Below are positions 1 to 6,460 of a DNA stretch of 64,000 bases, piece by piece. The stretch covers positions 7,061,001-7,125,000 of the forward strand of contig NZ_CP080519.1 of the NCBI RefSeq assembly GCF_019468465.1, read 5' to 3'. The notes under the pieces were generated by a model. That model saw only the letters and a program-made list of their open reading frames with translations. It did not search any database and had not been told where the DNA came from. Each line of letters begins with the position of its first letter. Position 1 is the first letter of the stretch. This DNA is from Amycolatopsis sp. DSM 110486. Its GTDB lineage: Bacteria; Actinomycetota; Actinomycetes; Mycobacteriales; Pseudonocardiaceae. Both the position numbers and the translations under genes were made by a program.

Positions 1-72
1 CTGGCCGCCGGCTTCACCGGACCTCTCGCGCAGGGTCGGTGTCGTCGGCGGACCGTTCGCGGCGATCGACAT
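1..72 (-). CDS. possible start of an unidentified gene running off the left edge
   Basis: An ATG at 72 on the minus strand opens 24 codons that continue past the window edge, with a GGGAG-like sequence upstream. It would lie downstream of the AlkB-like gene on the same strand. The fragment is too short to assign to a family, and the reading could be chance. Confidence 0.25.
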   Translation of the reverse strand, partial: MSIAANGPPTTPTLRERSGEAGGQ

Positions 73-125
73 CGCCGGGAACTCCCGTGGCGCGCTTCGT
101 CGTGGCTTTCCCCGACGCCGACCGG

Positions 126-755
126 CTAACGCACCCCTTTCGGCCGGAACTGGATGCTGATCCGCGGTCCCACCCCCTTGCCCGTCTTGGGGATCGCGTG
201 TTCCCACGTGCGCTGGCAGGAACCGCCCATCACGATCAGGTCGCCGTGGCCCAGCGGGTAGCGGTGGGACTCCCCGCCGCCGCGGGGGCGGAGGGCGAGG
301 TGGCGCGCGGTGCCCACCGAGAGGATCGCGACCATCGTGTCTTCGGAGCTGCCGCGGCCGATGGTGTCGCCGTGCCAGGCGACGCTGTCGCGGCCGTCGC
401 GGTAGTAACACAGGCCGGAGGTGCGGAAGGGCTCGCCGAGTTCGGCCGCGTAGTGCGCGGAGAGCGCGTCGCGCGCCGAGGTCAGCAACGGGTGCGGCAG
501 CGTCTCGTCTTCGCGGTAGAAGCAGAGCAGGCGCGGCACAGCGACGACACGGTCGTACATCTGCCGCTGCTCGGCGTGCCACGGGACGTCGGCGACCAGG
601 CGCGTGAAAATCTCGTCGGACCCCGACAGCCAGCCCGGCAGCACGTCGACCCACGCGCCGCGGCCGAGGTCGGTGCGCCGGATCCCGTTGAGGGAACCCA
701 AAGCAGCGCCTTCGAAGCCGGACCCGAAGAGCGATCCCTGAAGTGCGTGACTCAT
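126..755 (-). CDS. AlkB-like 2-oxoglutarate/Fe(II) dioxygenase
   Basis: This 209-residue cytoplasmic protein belongs to the AlkB-like family, which oxidatively removes alkyl groups from nucleic-acid bases using Fe(II), 2-oxoglutarate and O2. The C-terminal half shows the jelly-roll iron site: the WHGD segment gives the His and Asp ligands, a later WEHAIPK segment gives the distal His, and PRISIQFR supplies the arginines that bind 2-oxoglutarate. The frame is open 40 codons further upstream, but the ATG at 755 gives the usual family length and avoids overlap with the divergent dehydrogenase, so I chose it. The substrate (DNA, RNA or other) cannot be read from the sequence. The gene is divergent from the alcohol dehydrogenase. 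Confidence 0.88.
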   Translation of the reverse strand: MSHALQGSLFGSGFEGAALGSLNGIRRTDLGRGAWVDVLPGWLSGSDEIFTRLVADVPWHAEQRQMYDRVVAVPRLLCFYREDETLPHPLLTSARDALSAHYAAELGEPFRTSGLCYYRDGRDSVAWHGDTIGRGSSEDTMVAILSVGTARHLALRPRGGGESHRYPLGHGDLIVMGGSCQRTWEHAIPKTGKGVGPRISIQFRPKGVR

Positions 756-865
756 GCCCCCACCGTACACGAGGATCGAACACCTGTTCGGGTGTCTGAT
801 TTTGAGACCGGCGACGCCGCGGACCCGTCGTAGCGTCGAGAGTCGGTCCCGACCCGGAGGTGGCG

Positions 866-1912
866 ATGAAGGCACTGGTGTACCACGGACCCGGAAACAA
901 GGCGTGGGAAGACGTTCCCGACGCGACGATCCAAGAGGTGACCGACGTCGTGGTGAAAGTCGACACCACCACGATCTGCGGCACCGATCTCCACATCCTC
1001 CACGGCGACGTCGCCGCGGTCACCGACGGCCGCATCCTCGGCCACGAAGCCGTCGGCACGGTCACGGCGGTGGGCGACGCCGTCGGCAGCTTCAAAGTCG
1101 GCGACCGGGTGCTCGTGCCGGCCGTCACGCGCTGCGGCCGCTGTGACTACTGCCAGCGGGGCATGCCCTCGCACTGCCGCACGGTCGGTGGCGTCGGCTG
1201 GATTTTCGGGCACCTCATCGACGGCACCCAGGCCGAGTACGTCCGCGTGCCCTTCGCGGACACCTCGCTCTACCACGTGCCCGCCGAAGTCACCGACGAG
1301 CAGGCCATCTTCCTCGCCGACTCCCTGCCCACCGGCTACGAGGTCGGCGTGCTCGCCGGCGAGGTGCGGCCGGGCGACACGGTCGCCGTCGTCGGTTCCG
1401 GCGCGGTCGGGCTCGCCGCGATCCTGACCACGGGCCTGTGGGGCGCGTCGAAGGTGATCGCCATCGACGCCAACAAGTTCCGGCTCGAGAAGGCTCTCGA
1501 GTTCGGCGCGACGGACACGGTCGCCGCCGGGCCCGACACCGTCGCGGAGGTCCTCGCGCACACCGACGGGCTCGGTGTCGACGTCGCCATCGAAGCCGTC
1601 GGCTACCCCGAGACCCTGCAGACCGCCGCCGCGCTAGTGCGGCCCGGCGGGCACGTCGCGAACATCGGCGTGCACGGCGTGGGCGTGGAACTCCCCATGC
1701 AGGACCTGTGGATCCGCAACATCACGCTCACGATGGGGCTTGTCGACACCGTGTCGATCCCGACGCTGCTGAAGATGGTCGCGAGCGGCCGCATCCCCGC
1801 GGAGAAGATGGGCACGCACACGTTCACCTTCGACCAGCTCGACCAGGCCTACGACGTGTTCGGCAACGCCGCCGACCACCAGGCGCTGAAGGTGATCATC
1901 CAGCCGGCGTAG
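866..1912 (+). CDS. zinc-dependent medium-chain alcohol dehydrogenase
   Basis: A 348-residue medium-chain dehydrogenase/reductase that should interconvert an alcohol and an aldehyde or ketone with NAD(P). The catalytic zinc site is visible as ICGTDLH (Cys38) and GHE (His60, Glu61). The structural zinc lobe is complete, with four cysteines in CGRCDYCQRGMPSHC. The Rossmann glycine motif is VGSGAVGLAA. I start at ATG 866 because GGAGG at 856-860 is correctly spaced for it; a GTG at 860 would lie inside that site. Its 3' end overlaps the convergent HTH gene by 17 bp. The substrate is not predictable. Confidence 0.9.
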   Translation: MKALVYHGPGNKAWEDVPDATIQEVTDVVVKVDTTTICGTDLHILHGDVAAVTDGRILGHEAVGTVTAVGDAVGSFKVGDRVLVPAVTRCGRCDYCQRGMPSHCRTVGGVGWIFGHLIDGTQAEYVRVPFADTSLYHVPAEVTDEQAIFLADSLPTGYEVGVLAGEVRPGDTVAVVGSGAVGLAAILTTGLWGASKVIAIDANKFRLEKALEFGATDTVAAGPDTVAEVLAHTDGLGVDVAIEAVGYPETLQTAAALVRPGGHVANIGVHGVGVELPMQDLWIRNITLTMGLVDTVSIPTLLKMVASGRIPAEKMGTHTFTFDQLDQAYDVFGNAADHQALKVIIQPA

Positions 1913-2504
1913 GCGGATCGGCCGGCTTCGGGTGCGCGGTGACCACCAGCCGGTGCGTTCGCGCACCCGGAGCCGATTCGTCGTGGTAGCGCGAGACGAG
2001 CCCGGCCACGAGCGTGGTCAGCTCGTCGGTGAACGCCGCCCGCTCGCGCGCCGAGCGGAACGCGATTTCCGTGTCCAGCGCCAGAGTCGGCAGCGGTTTG
2101 CCGGCGCGCGCCGCTCGACGCACGAGACCGGCGACCTCGCGCACGGTCCGGCCGGCGACCGCCAGCAGGTACGCCGAGGAGAGCCGGTCTGGCTGCATCG
2201 CCGACGTGCCGGCGTCGCCGAGCGCGGCGGGGGAGACCTGGTACGACGCGGCCGTGGCGGCGAAGAGGCGTTCGGTCAGCCCGCCCCACTGGCGCTCGCC
2301 CGCGGGCTCGACGAGACCGTGGGACTCCAGCGCGCGCAGGTGGTAGTTCACCTTCTGGCGCGTGAGTCCGACGCGCGTGGCGAGCGAGGCCGCCGACGCG
2401 GGTTCGGCCAGCGCCGCCAGCAGGCGCGCACGGACCGGGTCCAGCGCGGCTGCCGCGGCAGCCGGGTCCTCGATCACCTCGACGTCCCGCACGGTCCGAG
2501 CCAA
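1896..2504 (-). CDS. winged-helix regulator, ArsR-like HTH
   Basis: A roughly 200-residue DNA-binding protein. An N-terminal ArsR-type winged helix spans about residues 20-70 (LDPVRARLLAAL, then VGLTRQKVNYHLRAL as the recognition helix), and the C-terminal ligand or dimer domain is not recognised. No cysteine metal-binding motif is seen, so it is probably not a metal sensor. The start is uncertain: a TTG at 2504 or a GTG at 2492, neither with a clear ribosome site. A perfect inverted repeat sits just upstream (2508-2527), which suggests autoregulation. The divergent neighbour is a secreted protein and could be a second target. Confidence 0.8.
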   Translation of the reverse strand: MARTVRDVEVIEDPAAAAAALDPVRARLLAALAEPASAASLATRVGLTRQKVNYHLRALESHGLVEPAGERQWGGLTERLFAATAASYQVSPAALGDAGTSAMQPDRLSSAYLLAVAGRTVREVAGLVRRAARAGKPLPTLALDTEIAFRSARERAAFTDELTTLVAGLVSRYHDESAPGARTHRLVVTAHPKPADPPTPAG

Positions 2505-2507
2505 GCA

Positions 2508-2527
2508 TTGACAAACAAAGCTGTCAA
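2508..2527. promoter_or_regulatory. inverted repeat TTGACA-N8-TGTCAA, likely operator
   Basis: Perfect 6-bp arms around an 8-bp spacer lie immediately upstream of the ArsR-like gene and within the region shared with the divergent secreted-protein gene. TTGACA also fits a -35 box. Operator function is inferred from position and symmetry. Confidence 0.5.
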
Positions 2528-2647
2528 GAGTCGTGAATCCGGCTCTTGTCTGTTTTCGTCCGTGCTCGTACAGTGATCATCCAGGTTCGACGTAGTGGTC
2601 TGGACCTGTCCCCCTACCGCCGCCCTGAGTTGTACGGAGGTTGGCAA

Positions 2648-3253
2648 GTGCGAGGAAGACTACGCCTCGGCGGGGTGCTCGCGGGGGTCGTGTGCGGGCT
2701 CGCGGTGGTGGCTCCGGTGGCCGATGCTCAGGTCGGTACCGGTCCGTGGAAGTCGTGGTCGCCGGGGTTCTCCGAGCAGGAGCGCGGGTGCGGGCAGATC
2801 AACGGGCTCACGTTCCAGCTCACCTGCTCCACGGGCAGCGGTGACCAGCGCGCCGAGCGCCGGTACGACACTTACACCGGCGGCACGCACCAGTTCGAGG
2901 GCTCCTTCAAGGTCACCAGCATGAGCGGCACGCGCATCAGCGTGAAGCAGACCTTCCGCGACGGGTCGAACGCCGGACCGTACTTCCTGCTGGCGGTGGA
3001 AAAGGGCGGCCGGATGTACGCGGTGGAGGGCGGTCAGACGCTCGCCAGCGGCGCCACCGTGGGCACTTCCGTGCGGGTCAACACCATCAACCAGGTGGGC
3101 AGCACGCACAAGGTGTACATCAACGGTTCGCTCAAGCAGACCATCGACAGCCCGAGCGGTAGTTATTACGACAAGTTCGGTTCGTACCGCACCAGCAGTG
3201 GTGCGGGACCGATCACCGTGCAGTGGAGCGGTGTGAAGTTCTGGACGAAGTGA
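2648..3253 (+). CDS. secreted protein, distantly like a polysaccharide-lyase-7 jelly roll
   Basis: A 201-residue exported protein. The GTG at 2648 follows ACGGAGG at 2635-2641 and gives a classic signal peptide: an RGRLR positive start, a hydrophobic stretch, and AlaAspAla-Gln as the probable cleavage site near residue 27. The mature part is rich in Gly, Ser and Thr with alternating beta-type segments. Its C-terminal YYDKFGSYRTSSGAG segment resembles the YFKAG region of alginate lyase 2 (PL7) proteins, but I do not see the family's arginine-rich catalytic motif. It may therefore be a binding relative, not a lyase. Two cysteines near the mature N-terminus could form a disulfide. Confidence 0.7.
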   Translation: MRGRLRLGGVLAGVVCGLAVVAPVADAQVGTGPWKSWSPGFSEQERGCGQINGLTFQLTCSTGSGDQRAERRYDTYTGGTHQFEGSFKVTSMSGTRISVKQTFRDGSNAGPYFLLAVEKGGRMYAVEGGQTLASGATVGTSVRVNTINQVGSTHKVYINGSLKQTIDSPSGSYYDKFGSYRTSSGAGPITVQWSGVKFWTK

Positions 3254-3275
3254 GTTCGGCGCGGCGTCCTCGGGC

Positions 3276-4217
3276 TCAGTGCGCCGGGGGCGCCGCCCAC
3301 TCGTCCGGTGAGTCCCACGCCGTCAAGCGCAGGGAACTCGTGAACCGGCGGTGCTCGCCGCTCACGGGATCGTCGAACTCCAGCACCTTGGCCAGCAGCT
3401 GCAACGGTTTCGTGAAATCGTCGAGCGGTTTTTCCGTCAGCACGGGGTAGAAGTCGTCGCCGAGGATCGGGATGCCGAGGCCGGACAGGTGCACGCGCAG
3501 CTGGTGTGTGCGGCCGGTGGCGGGCAGCAGGCGGTAGCGGCCGAGCCCGTCGCGGTGTTCGATCAGTTCCACGCGGGTCTCGGCGTTCACCGGACCCTCG
3601 ATCTCCTGTGCCGCAAGCACTCCGCGTTCCTTGACGATGTGGCTGCGGACTGTGCGCGGCAGCTCCAGTGAAGGATCGTACGGTGCGATCGCTTCGTATT
3701 CTTTCTTCACGCGTCGGTCGCGGAACATCGTTTGGTACTTTCCGCGCACTTCGGGTGTGATCACGAACATCACCAGCCCCGCGGTCACGCGGTCGAGGCG
3801 GTGCGCGGGTGACAACGCCGGCAGGTCCAGGTCGCGCCGCAATCGCACCAACGCGGTTTCGAGGATGTGCTTGCCCCGCGGTATCGTGGCGAGAAAGTGG
3901 GGTTTGTCGACCACCAGCAGGTGTTCGTCGCGGTGCACGACCGTGATGTCGAACGGCACCGCCACCTCGTCGGGCAGGTCGCGGTGGAACCAGATGAACG
4001 AGCCGGGCACGAACGCCGCGTCGACCCCGAGCGGCCCGTCGAGGCCGAAGATGCGCTCCTCGCGCAGCATCTGTTCGATCCGCGCCGGGTCCACCCGCGG
4101 CAGCCGCTCCACGAGGTGCTCCAGCAACGTGCCCCACGGGCCCTCGTCGGGCATCCTCAGCCGCGCCGGGTCCAGCCCGTGGCGCGGCGGCAGCGGGCCG
4201 CGAAGCTTGCGTCTCAT
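3276..4217 (-). CDS. RluA-family pseudouridine synthase
   Basis: A 313-residue enzyme that isomerises uridine to pseudouridine in RNA. The catalytic motif HRLDRVTAG, with its essential Asp, lies near residue 142. The later GRTHQLRVHL segment is the second conserved RluA signature. No N-terminal S4 domain is evident. The length is normal. The gene faces the secreted-protein gene tail to tail with a 22-bp gap. Whether it acts on rRNA or tRNA is not visible. Confidence 0.9.
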   Translation of the reverse strand: MRRKLRGPLPPRHGLDPARLRMPDEGPWGTLLEHLVERLPRVDPARIEQMLREERIFGLDGPLGVDAAFVPGSFIWFHRDLPDEVAVPFDITVVHRDEHLLVVDKPHFLATIPRGKHILETALVRLRRDLDLPALSPAHRLDRVTAGLVMFVITPEVRGKYQTMFRDRRVKKEYEAIAPYDPSLELPRTVRSHIVKERGVLAAQEIEGPVNAETRVELIEHRDGLGRYRLLPATGRTHQLRVHLSGLGIPILGDDFYPVLTEKPLDDFTKPLQLLAKVLEFDDPVSGEHRRFTSSLRLTAWDSPDEWAAPPAH

Positions 4218-4264
4218 CGGACGCCGACTCTAGTCGTGGCCGGCGGCACCGCTGCCGGGAGCGG

Positions 4265-4657
4265 TCACTCGCCGGTGTTCTGGCGGTAGATCGCGATGTA
4301 GCGGGCCTTCGCGTCGGCGTCTGCGGCTTCGGCGGCCTCGCGGCGGAGGCGCTTGCCCGTGCCGGGAGGGAAGCCGTTGCGCGAGAGGCGGTGCTCGATG
4401 CTTTCCTCCATGTACACCGACGAGTAGAAGTACGCGACCAGCGCCGCCATGAGCACGATCGCGAGCCGCAGCGCCAGCGGGCCCGGCAACAGCAGCCACA
4501 CGAGGCACAGCGGGATGAGGCCCACGGAACTGCGCAGCACGTGCCGCGCCTTCCAGTGCTTCGACGTCGTGTCGTGCAGGATCCAGTCCCGGTAGCGTTC
4601 GGGCAGACGCCCGCCTACTGCGTACCAGAACCAGAGGAAGACTCCCGGACGGTCCAT
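4265..4657 (-). CDS. DUF5313 membrane protein
   Basis: A 130-residue protein matching the small actinobacterial DUF5313 family. Around residues 45-85 it has two adjacent hydrophobic segments (SVGLIPLCLVWLLL and ALRLAIVLMAALVAYFY) that should form a membrane hairpin, followed by a charged, Ala-rich C-terminus. The ATG at 4657 is preceded by AAGGAGG at ideal spacing, so I prefer it to the longer frame. No function is known for the family. The start region abuts the palindromes upstream of the OhrR-like gene, so both may be controlled from there. Confidence 0.75.
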   Translation of the reverse strand: MDRPGVFLWFWYAVGGRLPERYRDWILHDTTSKHWKARHVLRSSVGLIPLCLVWLLLPGPLALRLAIVLMAALVAYFYSSVYMEESIEHRLSRNGFPPGTGKRLRREAAEAADADAKARYIAIYRQNTGE

Positions 4658-4687
4658 CACGCCTCCTTGTCGGCTGTCCTCAGGGTA

Positions 4688-4709
4688 CACTAATCATTAG
4701 TGCGCTAAT
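4688..4709. promoter_or_regulatory. overlapping palindromes, likely MarR/OhrR operator
   Basis: CACTAAT-C-ATTAGTG (4688-4702) is a perfect 7-bp inverted repeat. It overlaps a second one, ATTAG-TGCG-CTAAT (4696-4709). It lies between the divergent DUF5313 and MarR genes in an AT-rich patch unusual for this genome. Such TAAT/ATTA dyads are typical of MarR-family sites; binding by the adjacent regulator is inferred. Confidence 0.6.
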
Positions 4710-4772
4710 CGATAAGGTAGCCGAGGCCACACCCGAAGCCGTTAAGGTGGCCCGGACCAGGAGGAGGACCCC

Positions 4773-5216
4773 GTGGCAGAGATCGACTTGGGCGACGACC
4801 CGCTGAAGCTCGACCGCCAGGTGTGCTTCGCGCTGTCAGTCGCCTCGCGCAGCGTCATCGCGGTCTACCGGCCCCTGCTGGAGCCGTACGGGCTGACGCA
4901 CCCGCAGTACCTCGTGATGCTCGCGTTGTGGGAGAAAGCCCCGAGGTCGGTGAAGGACCTCGGGGCCGCGCTGCGGCACGAACCCGCGACGCTGTCTCCG
5001 TTGCTGAAGCGGCTCGAAGCGATGGGCTACGTCACCCGCGGCCGCAAGGCTTCCGACGAGCGGCAGCTCACCGTCGAGCTCACGGAGAAGGGCCTCGCGC
5101 TGCGGGCCGAGGCCGAGAAGATCCCGTACCGCGTGGTCGAGACGCTCGGCATGGAGGTCTCCGAGTTGGAGGCCCTCCATGCCGTCTTGAGCCGCGTGAT
5201 CGAGGCGACCGCCTGA
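4773..5216 (+). CDS. MarR-family peroxide sensor, OhrR-like
   Basis: A 147-residue MarR regulator with a central winged helix (SVKDLGAALRHEPATLSPLLKRLEA) and a beta wing containing DERQLTVELT. An N-terminal cysteine at residue 18 in the segment QVCFALSVASR sits where OhrR proteins carry their organic-hydroperoxide-sensing cysteine, and the following QYLVMLALWE matches the subfamily. The start is GTG 4773, after AGGAGGA. OhrR usually represses an ohr peroxidase gene; none lies next to it here, so the target is unknown. The palindromes at 4688-4709 are probably its operator. The sensing role is inferred from the cysteine position. Confidence 0.85.
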   Translation: MAEIDLGDDPLKLDRQVCFALSVASRSVIAVYRPLLEPYGLTHPQYLVMLALWEKAPRSVKDLGAALRHEPATLSPLLKRLEAMGYVTRGRKASDERQLTVELTEKGLALRAEAEKIPYRVVETLGMEVSELEALHAVLSRVIEATA

Positions 5217-5220
5217 GTGC

Positions 5221-5742
5221 TCAGCGCGGCGCCACGAGCACCGCGTCGATGCCGATTTCCAGGTAGCGCCCCACGATCGCGCGCGGCGCGCTCATGCCGA
5301 GCGGTGCCCGGTCGAGCGTCGCGCGGGCCTGGAGGCGCACCGAGCCGCGGCCGGTGTCGGCGGGCCGTTCGACGGTGAGCGTGAGCGGGCACGTGGTTCC
5401 GCGCAGGCTCAGGAACCCTTGCGCCGCCCAGCCTTCCGGGCAGGTGGTGATGTCGCCGGACGCGAAGGTCATCGTCGGTTCAGTGCCGCAGTCGAGCCAC
5501 TGGGACTTCTGCAGGTCGCGGTCGCGGCGGCGGTTGCCCGTGTCGATCGCGGACAGGTCGAGCTCCGCGCGCAGGGCGGTCGGCGTGCCGGCGGTGTTCA
5601 CGTGCACCGTCGCGGACCGGACGGGGATCGAGCCGTGCACGAGGTGGAAACCGAGCTTGCGCACGGTGAACGTGGCCGACGTCCGTCCGGTGTGGACGGT
5701 CCAGGTGCCGGGACGCAGACGGGTGGTGGTGGGGGTGCTCAT
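5221..5742 (-). CDS. YceI-family lipid-binding-like protein
   Basis: A 173-residue YceI-domain protein. The family forms a lipocalin-like barrel that binds isoprenoid or amide lipids. Typical features are WTVHTGRTSATFTVRKLGF at the start, the RDRDLQKSQWLD segment, and the final LGMSAPRAIVGR stretch. No signal peptide is seen, as in many actinobacterial members, so it is probably cytoplasmic. Its ATG overlaps the stop of the upstream gene by 4 bp, indicating translational coupling. It is convergent with the OhrR-like gene. Confidence 0.85.
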   Translation of the reverse strand: MSTPTTTRLRPGTWTVHTGRTSATFTVRKLGFHLVHGSIPVRSATVHVNTAGTPTALRAELDLSAIDTGNRRRDRDLQKSQWLDCGTEPTMTFASGDITTCPEGWAAQGFLSLRGTTCPLTLTVERPADTGRGSVRLQARATLDRAPLGMSAPRAIVGRYLEIGIDAVLVAPR

Positions 5743-6341
5743 CGGGTACCTCCGGTGGTGACGGATGCGGGCAGGGTGTGGTGGAAAACGCGGTGCAGGT
5801 CGATCCGCTCGGGACCGGTGAGCAGGGCCGGGTCCTCGTCCGGCAGCAGCTCGGTGCTCAGCACCGCCTTCTGGACGGCTTCGATCGCGGCGACGGACTC
5901 GGCGAACCCGAGCACGAGCCCGGCGCCGTCTTCGGCGCGCAGTACGAACACTGGGCCGATGCCCGGCACCTGCCGGGCCGCGGGCCAGATGCGCTCGCGG
6001 CCCGCGAAGTCCTCGGCGCGGACCTGCGCCTCGTCGCGCGGCCCGGCGAACCGGCTGGCCTGGGCGTAGTTCGGCGCACCCGGGGCGAACTCGGCGGAGA
6101 CGACCTCGTAGACGTCGGTGTCGAGCCACGTGGTGCCGGGATGGGTGTGCGCGGCGGCTTCGTCCGCCGACGCGGCGTCGGGCCAGAACGCGACGGCCGC
6201 GCCGAGCACGCCGGCGACCTGGCCGAGCACGCACCCGCCGAGGGGCGCCGGGCCGGGGTGCAGCTCCGCGGCGAGGGCCCGGCCCCAGTCGCCGCTCTCG
6301 GTGGCGGTGTTCCGCCGGAACTGGTGGACGGTGGCGTACAT
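5739..6341 (-). CDS. uncharacterised protein coupled to YceI
   Basis: A 200-residue protein I do not recognise with certainty. The ATG at 6341 follows AAGGAGC; the frame is open further upstream but without a better start. It has no signal peptide or membrane segment. The opening MYATVHQFRRN and the later segments resemble the dimeric alpha-beta barrel (ABM-like) proteins often found next to YceI genes, with a possible second copy of the fold in the C-terminal half. Coupled translation with yceI suggests a shared role. It is divergent from the LuxR gene. Confidence 0.6.
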   Translation of the reverse strand: MYATVHQFRRNTATESGDWGRALAAELHPGPAPLGGCVLGQVAGVLGAAVAFWPDAASADEAAAHTHPGTTWLDTDVYEVVSAEFAPGAPNYAQASRFAGPRDEAQVRAEDFAGRERIWPAARQVPGIGPVFVLRAEDGAGLVLGFAESVAAIEAVQKAVLSTELLPDEDPALLTGPERIDLHRVFHHTLPASVTTGGTR

Positions 6342-6460
6342 GCTGCTCCTTCGGCCTGGGGTGGGAAGTTCGACGAGGTCCACCTTCGGCCGCGCGGACG
6401 TTGCGGACATCAGTGCCAGTACGCAGACGGACCACTGAAACCGGGCGCATACTTGCCTGC

